Shown: positions 45,559-55,416 of the stretch, one piece after another | How positions within the stretch are numbered: position 1 is the stretch's first letter | Layout: every line of letters starts with the position of its first letter | Assembly (NCBI GenBank): GCA_051877895.1 | Contig: JBJEJI010000035.1 | Span: forward strand, 1-62,550 | Source of the DNA: UBA3775 sp051877895 | GTDB taxonomy: Bacteria; Bacillota; Clostridia; Lachnospirales; Lachnospiraceae | DNA length: 62,550 nucleotides | Reading direction: 5' to 3' | Notes under the pieces: generated by a model | Told to the model about the DNA's origin: nothing | What the model saw: only the letters and a program-made list of their open reading frames with translations | Database searches by the model: none | Position numbers and translations under genes: made by a program

Positions 45559-46044
45559 TTATTCTTCTTCCAGTTCGGAATTGTCGTAAAGTCTTCCTTC
45601 CACCAGTGTTACATAAAGATTTCCGTCCAGATGATCAATTTCATGCTGAAGAGCTCTTGCAAGAAGACCTTCTCCCTCAATTTCGCATGGTTTCATATTT
45701 CTGTCCTGATAGCTGACCTTAACCTTCATGGCTCTGGTTACCGTACCGCTTTTCCCGGGAACAGAAAGACATCCTTCAAGTCCGGTTTGTGTTTCTTCGG
45801 ACCGGCTTTCAATAACCGGATTAATCAGACATATAGGGCTGTCTCCCTCTTCCGACACATCAATGACGCAGATTCTTTTCAGAATTCCCACCTGAGGTGC
45901 CGCAAGTCCCACTCCCTGGGCTTCATACATGGTTTCAAGCATATCATCAATGAGATCATTCACTCTTTCAGTCATTTCTGTAACCACTTTACATTTTTTC
46001 CCCAAAATCGGGTCTCCCTGTGTTCTTATGTTTCTTAATGCCAT
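45559..46044 (-). CDS. def: Peptide deformylase
   Basis: Metalloenzyme that removes the N-formyl group from new proteins. All three motifs are present: GVGLAAPQVG, EGCLSVPG and QHEIDHLDG, giving the Cys-His-His iron/zinc site. The ATG at 46044 follows AAGGAGGG and gives 161 residues; the frame is open to 46074. It lies between priA and fmt. Confidence 0.97.
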   Translation of the reverse strand: MALRNIRTQGDPILGKKCKVVTEMTERVNDLIDDMLETMYEAQGVGLAAPQVGILKRICVIDVSEEGDSPICLINPVIESRSEETQTGLEGCLSVPGKSGTVTRAMKVKVSYQDRNMKPCEIEGEGLLARALQHEIDHLDGNLYVTLVEGRLYDNSELEEE

Positions 46045-46112
46045 AACACCCTCCTTGTAATTATCCGCCAACATTTTATTGGAACGGAATTTATATATAC
46101 CTCTTTAATTTT

Positions 46113-48158
46113 TTAATATCCGCTCATAGGATTAAAGTCAAACTGGACAATTGCATCTTTCAGGTTCTGATTATTAATGAAATATTCAAGTCCATCTTTT
46201 AAACCTACCAGTTTTAAATAATCCTTGTCTTTAATATATATTACATAGCGGAATACATCATTTATTTTTTTTATACCTGCAGGTGCAGGTCCGATAATAT
46301 GGAAGCTCTGGTTTGTTTTTCTGCTGTAACTGTTAATGGCAAAAATCAGCTTGTCACACACGTCCTTACCGGCTTCTTCCGTTTTTGCCTGTACAAAAAC
46401 CACACACATATTTCCTGAAGGCGGATAGCCCAAAAGTTTTCTGTAAACTATTTCCTGAAAATAAAAATCACGATAATTGCCTTCTGCCGCAGTCTGTACG
46501 CAGTAATGCTCCGGGTTATAGGTCTGTATCACAACCTCACCGGGCTCTTCTCCTCTGCCTGCACGTCCCGATGCCTGGGCAAGCAGCTGAAAGGTTCTTT
46601 CCGTTGCACGGTAATCACCTGTATAAAGGGATAAATCCGCTGCCAGTATCCCCACCAGAGTGACCTTTGGGAAGTCATGTCCCTTAACTATCATCTGGGT
46701 TCCGATTAATATGTCTGCTTCTCCACGACGGAAGGAACTTAATATTTTTTCGTAATCTCCTTTTCCCGTAGTTGTATCCGCATCCATACGCAGAACCCCT
46801 GCCTGAGGGAAAGCCTCTTTCACAATGGCTTCAATTTTCTGAGTCCCGGTACCAAAGCCTGCAATATATTTTGATCCACACTTAGGACAACGCACAGGTT
46901 TTTCAGTATTATAGCCACAATAGTGACAATAAAGCCTGTCGTTATTGTGCAATGTCAGCGATATATCACAGTGAGGACACTTTGGAACATAGCCACAGCT
47001 TCTGCAGGACATGAAGCCTGCATAGCCTCTTCTGTTGACAAAAAGCATAATCTGCTGTTTCTTTTCCAGCCTGTCATTTATTTTTGTCCATAATAATCTT
47101 GATATAGGTTTGCGATTTCCTTCCTTTAATTCCTGCCGCAAATCTACAATATGTGCCTCAGGCATTACTGCATCTTTCGCCCTTTTTTCAAGTACAAGAA
47201 GTTCATATTCTCCGTTAATGGCCTTTGTGTAGGATTCCAGTGACGGAGTTGCAGTACCAAGAAGTAAAGAGGCTCCACAAAGTTCTGCCCTCCATTCAGC
47301 CACATCCCTGGCATGGTATTTAGGTGTGGTTTCTGATTTGTAGCTTGCCTCGTGTTCCTCGTCTATAATAATCAGTCCCAGATTTTTAAAAGGAGTGAAT
47401 AATGCAGAACGGGGGCCTATCATAATCTGAATCAGGCCTGCCTTTGCATTCTCGCTTTGAATGTACCGCTCACCCTTACTGAGTTTTGAATGACTGAATG
47501 CAACTTTGTTTCCAAAGCACAAAGCAAAACGCCTTACAGTCTGGTAGGTAAGTGAAATTTCCGGAATCAGCACAATTACTTCTTTTCCCTGTTCCACCAC
47601 ATGACGAATCACATCAATGTATACCTCGGTTTTACCGCTGCCTGTAACACCATGGAGAAGATACTTTTTTTGAACTCCGTTATCAAAATCCCTGCATATC
47701 CGGTTGCGAATGCTCTGCTGTTCTTCATTAAGTTTGCAGATTTCACCGTTACCCTCAGGAAACTCCTCCTGAAGTCCGGTAATTTCCGGAAATGCATCCT
47801 TTTTTACCTTTGCCCTGTTTTTATTTACAGACTGCTTTACGGGAATTACAGTTCTCAGGGAATCTTTCAGCATACCACCGTAATAGCTTTTCATTTTATA
47901 GGCAAGTGCCATAAATTCATCTTCAATTGCAAGTCCCTTTTTTACAACACTGTCAATTGCTTTAATCTGATACCGGGAGCTGCAGAAAGAAGTGATTCCA
48001 ACAACATATCCTTTTTTAAGTTTATTACTTTTTCCGAAAGGAATCATCACCGGAGTTCCCGGAGTAATTTCCTCCTCAATTTCCGGAGGAATACTGTAGG
48101 TAAAGGTTTTATCAAGATTCGGTGACGAAATGTCTACGATTACTTCTGCGTACTTCAC
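46113..48158 (-). CDS. priA: Primosomal protein N' (replication restart helicase PriA)
   Basis: 3'-to-5' helicase that reloads replication forks. An N-terminal 3'-DNA-binding domain, Walker A GVTGSGKTEVY, DEEH, GTATPSLESY, two CxxC-pair zinc motifs (CRSCGYVPKCPHC and YCHYCGYNTEKPVRCPKC), and ASGRAGRGEEPG are present. An ATG occurs at 48170, but GGAGG within its codons sits five bases before a GTG at 48158, which restores the usual start VKYAEVIVDIS. About 681 residues, somewhat shorter than the family average. Confidence 0.94.
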   Translation of the reverse strand: MKYAEVIVDISSPNLDKTFTYSIPPEIEEEITPGTPVMIPFGKSNKLKKGYVVGITSFCSSRYQIKAIDSVVKKGLAIEDEFMALAYKMKSYYGGMLKDSLRTVIPVKQSVNKNRAKVKKDAFPEITGLQEEFPEGNGEICKLNEEQQSIRNRICRDFDNGVQKKYLLHGVTGSGKTEVYIDVIRHVVEQGKEVIVLIPEISLTYQTVRRFALCFGNKVAFSHSKLSKGERYIQSENAKAGLIQIMIGPRSALFTPFKNLGLIIIDEEHEASYKSETTPKYHARDVAEWRAELCGASLLLGTATPSLESYTKAINGEYELLVLEKRAKDAVMPEAHIVDLRQELKEGNRKPISRLLWTKINDRLEKKQQIMLFVNRRGYAGFMSCRSCGYVPKCPHCDISLTLHNNDRLYCHYCGYNTEKPVRCPKCGSKYIAGFGTGTQKIEAIVKEAFPQAGVLRMDADTTTGKGDYEKILSSFRRGEADILIGTQMIVKGHDFPKVTLVGILAADLSLYTGDYRATERTFQLLAQASGRAGRGEEPGEVVIQTYNPEHYCVQTAAEGNYRDFYFQEIVYRKLLGYPPSGNMCVVFVQAKTEEAGKDVCDKLIFAINSYSRKTNQSFHIIGPAPAGIKKINDVFRYVIYIKDKDYLKLVGLKDGLEYFINNQNLKDAIVQFDFNPMSGY

Positions 48159-48238
48159 AGCTTCCTCCATTTCTGCAGTTTACATGTAAACATGCATTAC
48201 AGCGTACATTAATGCCGTTCTGCCATGTTTAAGGTCAT

Positions 48239-49690
48239 TCAGTTTTCTTTTGCAGCCCTTTGTCTGAAAGCATCCGCAATTTTATCCAGTCCCATGCCAC
48301 GGCTTCCCTTGCAAAGAACAGCGTCACCGGTTTTAACTTCAGAAAGAAGGTATTCTTCCGCTTCCTCTCTGTTATGAAAATAAATTACCTCTGACTTGCC
48401 GGATTCAATAACTGCCTCTGCCATTGCCTGAGACTCCTTGCCGATTGCACAAAGCAAATCCGTTTTGGACTCGGAAACATATTTGCCTACAAGCCTGTGA
48501 CATGCTTCGGAATATTCTCCAAGTTCAAGCATATCTGCCAGAACTGCTATTTTTCTTCCCGGATTGTTAATTTTATCCAGCAATGCCAGACCACTCCTCA
48601 TGGAATCCGGACTTGCATTATAAGAATCGTCAACCAGATATACTCCGTCTTCCAGAAGTTCAATATTTCCTCTCATAGCAATAGGTCTGTATTCTGAGAG
48701 TCCGGCTGCCGCCTTATCCAAATCTCCTTTGTTAAGATATGCCAGTGCCATGGCTGCAACCGCATTTAATACATTATGTACACCCGGAACTTCCAGTCTT
48801 ACCTTTACAGTAATATCTTTGTATACCCAGTCAAACTCTGACTGTCTTTCTCCGGTAACAACATTATCCGCCCTGAAATCACACCACTTACTGAACCCAT
48901 AACTGTATCGCTGGATATGACCAATGGCTGAGAGAGTTTTGTCATAAAGTAATACTTCATTTAAATCTTTCTGGCAAGGCGAACCGGGAGCAAGTTCTGC
49001 AAGCAGTTCATCTTCCCCGTTTAACAATAGAACACCATCATTGTCCATTTCATTGACAATTGCCAGCTTTTCACGTCTGGTTTTTTCCTGTGAACCGAAA
49101 TTTCCGATGTGACTCATTCCGATGTTTGTAAGCACTGCCATGGTAGGCTTAGCGACTGCCGCCAGCCTTTCCATTTCACCAATTTCACTTACACCCATTT
49201 CAAGAATCAGACATTCAGTGTCCTCATCTAACTTCATGCACATTAAAGGTACACCAAGCTGTCCGTTTCTGTTACCCTCTGTTTTTACTGTGTTCAAGCA
49301 ATTTCTCAGACTGTGATAAATCATTTCCTTGGTTGTGGTTTTTCCCACACTACCGGTAATGCCAATGCACGGAATCTGAAAGCATCTGCGGTATCTTGCA
49401 CCTAATCGCTGAACAGCATCCTTTGTATTGTCGATGGCAATATAGGTCATGCCTCCGGTATCTTCTTCAACCCTGTTTCTTTCAGTGGTTGTAGCAATCA
49501 TCCCATGATTTGCCGCGTCCTTTATAAAGTTGTGAGCATCCACCCTTTCTCCAACCACAGGCAGGAAAAGTGTCTGTGAATCTCCTTCTTTGGAATTATA
49601 ACTGTAGTCACTGATTGTCACACAGGGGTCTCCGTCAATAACGGTTCCACCCATCATTTCTGCAATTTCACCAATCGTTAATAGTCCCAT
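48239..49690 (-). CDS. murF: UDP-N-acetylmuramoyl-tripeptide-D-alanyl-D-alanine ligase
   Basis: Last cytoplasmic Mur ligase, which attaches D-Ala-D-Ala. N-terminal MGLLTIGEIAEMMGG, ATP loop GITGSVGKTTTKEMI, LEMGVSEIGEMERL, and YNASPDSMRSGL are present. 483 residues. It pairs with murE just upstream in the transcript; the two are about 13 kb from murD and the other cell-wall genes. Confidence 0.96.
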   Translation of the reverse strand: MGLLTIGEIAEMMGGTVIDGDPCVTISDYSYNSKEGDSQTLFLPVVGERVDAHNFIKDAANHGMIATTTERNRVEEDTGGMTYIAIDNTKDAVQRLGARYRRCFQIPCIGITGSVGKTTTKEMIYHSLRNCLNTVKTEGNRNGQLGVPLMCMKLDEDTECLILEMGVSEIGEMERLAAVAKPTMAVLTNIGMSHIGNFGSQEKTRREKLAIVNEMDNDGVLLLNGEDELLAELAPGSPCQKDLNEVLLYDKTLSAIGHIQRYSYGFSKWCDFRADNVVTGERQSEFDWVYKDITVKVRLEVPGVHNVLNAVAAMALAYLNKGDLDKAAAGLSEYRPIAMRGNIELLEDGVYLVDDSYNASPDSMRSGLALLDKINNPGRKIAVLADMLELGEYSEACHRLVGKYVSESKTDLLCAIGKESQAMAEAVIESGKSEVIYFHNREEAEEYLLSEVKTGDAVLCKGSRGMGLDKIADAFRQRAAKEN

Positions 49691-49803
49691 TTTTCTGTTT
49701 TCTGTTCTCCTTTTTTCCGGTCCGGAGACCGTTTAATCATTATAAAACCAAAATACGTTTAATCAATATTTGTCTGAAAAAAATTGTAATCACTTCAGAA
49801 AGC

Positions 49804-51297
49804 CTACTTAATTTCCAATTCCGAAGCGGCTTTTCGTATCATTTCACAGTCATCCATGTGATATTTTACGCCTTTAATTTCCTGATAATCCTCATGACCT
49901 TTTCCGGCAATTAAAATCAAATCTCCTTTGTGTGCCTGTTTAAGAGCATAACATATAGCTTCATATCTGTCCTCAACCACATGGTACACGGCACCCGGAA
50001 CCTGACTGATTCCTGTAATAATGTCCGCAATAATGTCCTTAGGCTCTTCAAAACGTGGATTATCAGAAGTGATAATTGTTACATCACTAAGCTCACCGCT
50101 GACACGTCCCATGGAAAATCTTCTGTCTCTTGAACGGTTTCCACCACAGCCGAACATGCATACCAGTCTGCCCGGGTTATACTCTCTGAGAGTTTTTAAC
50201 ACACTGCGCAGGGACATTTCATTGTGGGCGTAATCAACCATAATGGTAAAATCAGAGGATACAGACACAGTTTCAACCCTTCCTCTTACCTTTACTTTTG
50301 ACAGGCCCTTTAAAATAGTTGCCTCATCAATTCCAAGCAAATCACAGATGGCTATTGCTGTCAAAGAATTGTATACCGTAAATCTTCCCGGAATATCCAC
50401 ATATACATCCATGTTCTTTTTGCCCGAAACATGGTATTTAATTCCTGCCGAGGCTGTTTCTTCTCCCTGCTCATTTTTATGGCTTTTAATCAGTGAAATG
50501 TTGTCTGCCCTGTAGTCACACTCCTCAGAAGTTCCAAATGTGTAAAGCTTACAGGTGTGCCCCTGCATCATTTCATCAAAGTGACTGTCATCCCTGTTTG
50601 CGATTCCGGTTTTACACTGTGAAAACAGCAGACGTTTGCAAGCCAGATAATCCGCAAAATCCGGATGCTCATTGCCGCCGATATGGTCAGGCTCCAGATT
50701 TGTAAATACACCAATATCATATGTTATACCCGCAACACGCTTCATTTTAAGTCCTTGTGAGCTGACTTCCATAACAACGGTTCTAATGCCCGCATCAACC
50801 ATTTCCCTGAACTGCTGCTGAATAATATAGCTTTCCGGAGTGGAATGGCTGGACGGAATGTGTTTGTCTCCGATTATGGTCTCTATTGTTCCAATGAGCC
50901 CGGTTTTTATTCCGGAGAGATTAAGTATTTCGTAAACCATGTAGGTTGTTGTGGTTTTTCCTTTTGTTCCGGTAACACCTATTGTGGTTAACTTTTCTGC
51001 CGGATAATCAAAAAACGCCGCACTCATAAAAGCAAGTGCCTGTCTGTCATCAGATACCTTTATTACTGTTACATCCTCATCCACAGAAACATCCTTTGTA
51101 ACAATCAGTGCAACCGCACCCTTGGCAATAGCATCACCAATATAAGCATGACCGTCTGAAAGTGTACCGTTTACACAAAGAAAAACACTGCCTTTTTCCA
51201 CCTTTCTGGAATCATAACAAAGTGAATTTACTTCTGTTTCTGTGCTTCCTTTTATCACGCTGTAATCAAGTCTTTCCAGCAGTTTTACCAGTTTCAT
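49804..51297 (-). CDS. murE: UDP-N-acetylmuramoyl-tripeptide synthetase MurE
   Basis: Mur ligase that adds the third stem residue. ATP loop GVTGTKGKTTTTYM, SSHSTPESY, MEVSSQGLKMKRV and VDYAHNEMSLRSVL are present. The substrate-specificity segment reads SDNPRFEEP. The DNPR tetrad is typical of meso-diaminopimelate ligases, so the organism probably has a meso-DAP peptidoglycan. 497 residues. RBS GGAGG lies before the ATG. Confidence 0.95.
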   Translation of the reverse strand: MKLVKLLERLDYSVIKGSTETEVNSLCYDSRKVEKGSVFLCVNGTLSDGHAYIGDAIAKGAVALIVTKDVSVDEDVTVIKVSDDRQALAFMSAAFFDYPAEKLTTIGVTGTKGKTTTTYMVYEILNLSGIKTGLIGTIETIIGDKHIPSSHSTPESYIIQQQFREMVDAGIRTVVMEVSSQGLKMKRVAGITYDIGVFTNLEPDHIGGNEHPDFADYLACKRLLFSQCKTGIANRDDSHFDEMMQGHTCKLYTFGTSEECDYRADNISLIKSHKNEQGEETASAGIKYHVSGKKNMDVYVDIPGRFTVYNSLTAIAICDLLGIDEATILKGLSKVKVRGRVETVSVSSDFTIMVDYAHNEMSLRSVLKTLREYNPGRLVCMFGCGGNRSRDRRFSMGRVSGELSDVTIITSDNPRFEEPKDIIADIITGISQVPGAVYHVVEDRYEAICYALKQAHKGDLILIAGKGHEDYQEIKGVKYHMDDCEMIRKAASELEIK

Positions 51298-51383
51298 AAA
51301 TTACCTCCAAGGTGATATTCACAACCTGATGTTTTGTAGAATGAGCCATTTTTTGAAAAAACAGCCCATCTCTAAACATGCCA

Positions 51384-51413
51384 AATTCCCACGGCACTAA
51401 TGTCGTGGGAATT
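51384..51413. other. Hairpin between glgA and murE
   Basis: A perfect 10-bp stem AATTCCCACG/CGTGGGAATT around a 10-base loop has no U-run on either strand. It lies 40 bp past the glgA stop and about 90 bp before murE. It could be a processing or attenuation element in the murE leader. I see no promoter I trust in this 158-bp gap. Confidence 0.4.
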
Positions 51414-51455
51414 GAAGATGAATTTCACTTAAAAATAAAAATTTAATTTGCATAA

Positions 51456-52892
51456 TTACATGTTGCGATATAAATCCTCATACTGTCCCGCTGAGTTACA
51501 CCATGAGAAATCTCTTGCCATACCTCTGTCAACAATTTTATTCCACTCACGTCGTTTGTTGTAATATACATCCTTTGCATAGCGGACTGCATTTAACATT
51601 TCATGAGCATTATAGTTTCTGAAGCTGAAACCTGTTCCGGTGTTTTCATACTGGTTGTATGGTTCAACAGTGTCTTTAAGACCACCTGTCTCACGTACAA
51701 TAGGAACGGTTCCGTATCTGAGACTCATTAACTGGCTCAGACCACATGGTTCAAACAGTGATGGCATAAGATATGCATCACAAGCTGCATATATTCTATG
51801 AGAACGCTCATTATTATAGTAAATATTTGCTGATACACGATTTTTATATTTCCACTCATAATGTCTGAACAGATTTTCATATTTAGGATCACCTGTTCCG
51901 AGAACAATAAACTGCATATCAGGTGCACATATTTCTTCGATAACGTAATCAATAAGGTCAAGACCTTTCTGGTCTGTCAGACGTGAAACAATTCCGACGG
52001 TAAATATCTTTTCATTAACCTCAAGGCCAAGTTCCTTCTGAAGTTCTCTCTTATTTTTCACTTTTTCTTTACGGAAATTAACAGCATTATAATTATTGTA
52101 TATATACTTATCTGTTTCCGGGTTCCATTCATTGTAATCAAGACCGTTTACAATACCTCTCAGGCAATTGCTTCTGGCATTCATGAGACCATCCAGTCCC
52201 TCACCATAGAAAGGTGTCTTGATTTCTTCTGCGTAGGTATTGCTGACGGTAGTAATCATGTCTGCATATACAATACCGCCCTTCAAATAATTGGCATCTC
52301 CATAGGCTTCAAGCTTGTCCGGAGTGAAATAGTACGCAGGAAGACCAGTAATGTCCATAATCGTTTTCTTGTCCCAGATACCCTGAAATTTAAGATTATG
52401 TATTGTCATTATAGTCTTAATGCCATGATAGAAATTGTTATTCTGGAATGCATCATGAAGCATTACCGGAATAAGACCTGTCTGCCAGTCATGACAGTGA
52501 ATAATATCAGGTCTGAAGCCAATTGCAGGCAAAGCAGATAAAGCAGCCTTGGAAAAGAAGGCAAACTTTTCAATGTCCTGATAGATTTCACCGTATGGCT
52601 TGTCTCCCGCAAAATAAAACTCATTGTCTATAAAATAGAAGGTGACACCGTCAAGTTCCATTTCAAGAATTCCGACGTACTGTGTTCGCCATGCAAGATT
52701 CATATAAAAATGAGTTTTATATTTCATCTGCTCTTTGAACTTTGAAGGAATTGCTTTATAATTCGGAATCATGACTCTGACGTCAAACTCTTCTTTATTT
52801 ACATATTTTGGTAAAGACCCAACCACATCTGCAAGACCGCCGGTCTTAATAAACGGTACACATTCTGATGCTACAAATAATATCTTTTTCAT
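51456..52892 (-). CDS. glgA: Glycogen (starch) synthase
   Basis: GT5 family ADP-glucose alpha-1,4-glucosyltransferase. N-terminal KTGGLADVVGSLPK binds ADP-glucose; HCHDWQTGLIPVML, GIVSRLTDQKGLD and the C-terminal EPCGLSQLMSLRYG (catalytic region) are present. 478 residues. RBS GGAGG lies before the ATG. It stands alone between spo0A and murE with no other glycogen genes. Confidence 0.96.
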   Translation of the reverse strand: MKKILFVASECVPFIKTGGLADVVGSLPKYVNKEEFDVRVMIPNYKAIPSKFKEQMKYKTHFYMNLAWRTQYVGILEMELDGVTFYFIDNEFYFAGDKPYGEIYQDIEKFAFFSKAALSALPAIGFRPDIIHCHDWQTGLIPVMLHDAFQNNNFYHGIKTIMTIHNLKFQGIWDKKTIMDITGLPAYYFTPDKLEAYGDANYLKGGIVYADMITTVSNTYAEEIKTPFYGEGLDGLMNARSNCLRGIVNGLDYNEWNPETDKYIYNNYNAVNFRKEKVKNKRELQKELGLEVNEKIFTVGIVSRLTDQKGLDLIDYVIEEICAPDMQFIVLGTGDPKYENLFRHYEWKYKNRVSANIYYNNERSHRIYAACDAYLMPSLFEPCGLSQLMSLRYGTVPIVRETGGLKDTVEPYNQYENTGTGFSFRNYNAHEMLNAVRYAKDVYYNKRREWNKIVDRGMARDFSWCNSAGQYEDLYRNM

Positions 52893-52935
52893 ATAACCTC
52901 CTTACGGGGAAAAATACTACACCCATCTCAAGGAA

Positions 52936-52944
52936 ATTATAGCA
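52936..52944 (-). promoter_or_regulatory. Extended -10 promoter of glgA
   Basis: Minus strand TGCTATAAT, a perfect -10 with the TGN extension, lies about 45 bases upstream of the glgA start. The -35 is weak (TTTTAT), as is common for extended -10 promoters. Confidence 0.65.
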
Positions 52945-52998
52945 CAGGTTTACGTTAAATAAAAGTAAAAACTGGTAAAACCTTATCATTTTTCTCAT

Positions 52999-53799
52999 TT
53001 AATTTCTGAATTTATACTCCAGCCTGATTTTATCTGCAATTAAAGCCACAAACTCTGAATTGGTTGGTTTCCCTTTTCCACCATTCACTGTATATCCAAA
53101 CAGCTCATTCAGTGTTTCCATCTTGCCTCTGTTCCATGCAACCTCGATAGCATGTCTGATGGCCCTTTCCACCCTGCTCGGAGTGGTTTTATGAAGCTTG
53201 GCTATAGACGGATAAAGCTGCTTCGTGATTGAACCCAGCATTTCCGTATTGTCCACAGACATCATAATGGCATCCCTCAGGTACTGGTAACCTTTTATGT
53301 GTGCCGGAACACCTATTTCATGAATAATATTGGTTACATCACTTTCCAGATTATACTCTTTAATATTAGCCTGTCCTGCTACAATTTCCTGTCTCATTCC
53401 GTCGTTTCTGTGAAAACACAGGTTACCTTTTACCTGATGTATTCTGCTGAGTATTGTATCACTGTCAAAAGGTTTTAATATATAGTATTCCGCACCCAGT
53501 TCAAAGGCACTTTCCATGACCTTATCCTGTCTGATTGCACTGACAACGATAATTGATGGTCTTTTGGCTATTGTGGTGTCCTTACGAAGCTTTTCCATGA
53601 GTCCCAGTCCGTCCAGCTTCGGCATAATCAAATCCAGCAGTACCACATCCGGTTTTTTCTCTGCAATAATTTTCAGTCCTTCTTCTCCATCTTCTGCACT
53701 TCCAATAAATTCCAGTTCATTATCCGCCTGAATAATTTCCTTTAACGACTTGATTATTCTGACATTGTCATCGATTAGTACAACGGTTGTTTTGCTCAT
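52999..53799 (-). CDS. spo0A: Sporulation master regulator Spo0A
   Basis: Response regulator that starts sporulation. The N-terminal receiver has the acidic pair DD at 10-11, phosphoacceptor Asp56 in LLDLIMP, and the LKPFD lysine. The C-terminal Spo0A effector domain has HEIGVPAHIKGYQYLRDAI and the recognition helix region TPSRVERAIRHAIEVAW. 266 residues. RBS AAAGGAGG lies before the ATG. In many Clostridia it follows spoIVB; here its upstream neighbour is an acetyltransferase gene. The 0A box at the spoIIG promoter in this window is a likely target. Confidence 0.97.
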   Translation of the reverse strand: MSKTTVVLIDDNVRIIKSLKEIIQADNELEFIGSAEDGEEGLKIIAEKKPDVVLLDLIMPKLDGLGLMEKLRKDTTIAKRPSIIVVSAIRQDKVMESAFELGAEYYILKPFDSDTILSRIHQVKGNLCFHRNDGMRQEIVAGQANIKEYNLESDVTNIIHEIGVPAHIKGYQYLRDAIMMSVDNTEMLGSITKQLYPSIAKLHKTTPSRVERAIRHAIEVAWNRGKMETLNELFGYTVNGGKGKPTNSEFVALIADKIRLEYKFRN

Positions 53800-53841
53800 G
53801 GTTCTAATCCTCCTTTACATAATTTTCCAAAAGCAAAACAA

Positions 53842-53870
53842 AATATAGTTTATTCTGAGGCATTTTACAA
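53842..53870 (-). promoter_or_regulatory. Sigma-A-like promoter of spo0A
   Basis: Minus strand TTGTAA (53865-53870), 17-bp spacer, TATATT (53842-53847), about 40 bases ahead of the start codon. I did not find a clear sigma-H promoter or 0A box in this 120-bp gap. Confidence 0.6.
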
Positions 53871-53921
53871 TTATGAAAAACCCTGTTTCTCATGTTTTTT
53901 ACTTTCAAAAGTGTAATTTCA

Positions 53922-55049
53922 TCAAAATTCGTCAACCCTCTCAGGAGTATAGCTTAAAGGAAACCAGTTTTTTACAAGTTCATGATCATATCCCGCAATA
54001 AATTCGTTGCCCTGTGTAAACATAAGTCTGATTAACTGTGACGATGTTAAAAAAAGATCCGCCTCCTCATGGTCGGCCGTGCCGGTTTCTACGGAATTTT
54101 CGGATATTTCAATGTAAAATGTCTCACCCATGGAAACATGAATGGTAAGCCTCCCCGGCATCAGCCTGCGGACCTTTCTCTCCAGTTTCATAAAGAAAAG
54201 TAAGGTACCGGCATAATCAAAGATTTTCATATTACCCAGTGTTTCAATGGAATAACGTTCACAGCAGCCTGCCATTATCCTGCATTTTTCTCTTTCCCAT
54301 TTTCTCGCTTCTATTCTGATATCTTCTCTTCCGAAACAAAGCATGACTGCACCGCATACCTGAAGTATTTCATCCGAATTTACCAGTTCAATTTCAGCAA
54401 TTTCATTTTCTTTAATAAGAAAATAACCACGGAACTCTCCTTCTTTTTTAATGACATATGGTTTATAGCCCCAGGTTCTCATGGCATCTACCATGTTTTT
54501 TTCATTTCTGACGGTTACCAAACGTTTCTTATAGAGCTGCATTACATTATTAAGTTCTTCCGTATTCCGGTGATACAGAGGCTGAAAATCATATCCGTTA
54601 CATGCATCAAAGCCAATGGTCAGTCTGATGTTTTCTTCTTCAAAGGAAAAGTAATTTCTGACTCCTGTAATTTCATAACCGTAAAATCCATACCGGTTTC
54701 TTCTGCCGCTGAGATAAACAAATGGAATTTTTCTGTCTGCAAGTACTCCGTCAACATGTGTCATCAGTTCACGCATAAATCCCCGTCCGCGCTTACCCGG
54801 GTCTACACTGACACTTCCGATCCATGCACATTCCGCCGAATCTTCTCCGCACTGTATTATCTGGGGATAAACGCCTACACAGGCAGCTATTTTTCCTTCA
54901 TCCCTGATACAATAATGTTCTGCCTGCATGAAATTTTCTTCTGTATACACTTTTTCCATAAAGTCAGGAAAGTTTTTTTTGAATACCATGTTGATAAAAT
55001 CGGTTACTTCCCTGAAATCCTTCTCTCCGGCTATGAATATCTCGCTCAT
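53922..55049 (-). CDS. GNAT-family N-acetyltransferase with C-terminal SCP2-like domain
   Basis: The N-terminal GNAT fold has the acetyl-CoA loop VDPGKRGRGFMREL (Q/RxxGxG/A type). A second acyltransferase-like middle region and a C-terminal sterol-carrier-like domain (RRLMPGRLTIHVSMGETFYIEI) resemble the Eis-type layout. 375 residues; RBS GGAGG before the ATG. The acceptor is unknown. It is the last core-like gene before the accessory region, and the gap to spo0A lacks a strong terminator. Confidence 0.8.
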   Translation of the reverse strand: MSEIFIAGEKDFREVTDFINMVFKKNFPDFMEKVYTEENFMQAEHYCIRDEGKIAACVGVYPQIIQCGEDSAECAWIGSVSVDPGKRGRGFMRELMTHVDGVLADRKIPFVYLSGRRNRYGFYGYEITGVRNYFSFEEENIRLTIGFDACNGYDFQPLYHRNTEELNNVMQLYKKRLVTVRNEKNMVDAMRTWGYKPYVIKKEGEFRGYFLIKENEIAEIELVNSDEILQVCGAVMLCFGREDIRIEARKWEREKCRIMAGCCERYSIETLGNMKIFDYAGTLLFFMKLERKVRRLMPGRLTIHVSMGETFYIEISENSVETGTADHEEADLFLTSSQLIRLMFTQGNEFIAGYDHELVKNWFPLSYTPERVDEF

Positions 55050-55416
55050 ATATGTCCTCCATGTGAGTTTATATGTGATTATTATTCCTCATTAATAATT
55101 GTTAATTCATATTATAAATGGTTTTGCGGGGGATTACAATTCCGATGTATGTAATTGTCCATAAATAAACCAACGGCTGAAAGCTAAACATAATAGCCTT
55201 CAGCCGTATAATTATAAAAGATTTAATTTATAGACTTTATTTGATAGTCTACCTCGGAGAGCTTATCGATATCAATATCTGCATTTTTTAAGGTTTAATT
55301 GAGTCTTTTTCTTTTAGCTCAGTTTTTCATAACTTACTTGACACTACCCCTGATCATGATATGTTATAAAATATCTTCTATTCCAAATAAATTAATCTAA
55401 AGATTCAAAGATTTTA
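55050..55416. other. Intergenic stretch with gene debris
   Basis: No intact gene. On the minus strand about 31 codons ending at 55233 are open without a start (ending in DYQIKSIN), which looks like the tail of a decayed coding sequence. Just upstream, GGGGTAGTGTCAAGTAAGTT (about 55341-55360, minus strand) has the look of an insertion-sequence end, but no partner repeat was found. A hairpin at 55173-55207 is listed separately. Confidence 0.4.
55173..55207. terminator. Hairpin downstream of the TIR gene, possible terminator
   Basis: A 9-bp stem ACGGCTGAA/TTCAGCCGT is extended by AGC/GCT after one mismatch, with a loop of about 9 bases. It is GC-rich and convincing as structure, but neither strand has a clean U-tract. 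It lies 210 bp beyond the TIR gene stop. Confidence 0.45.
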
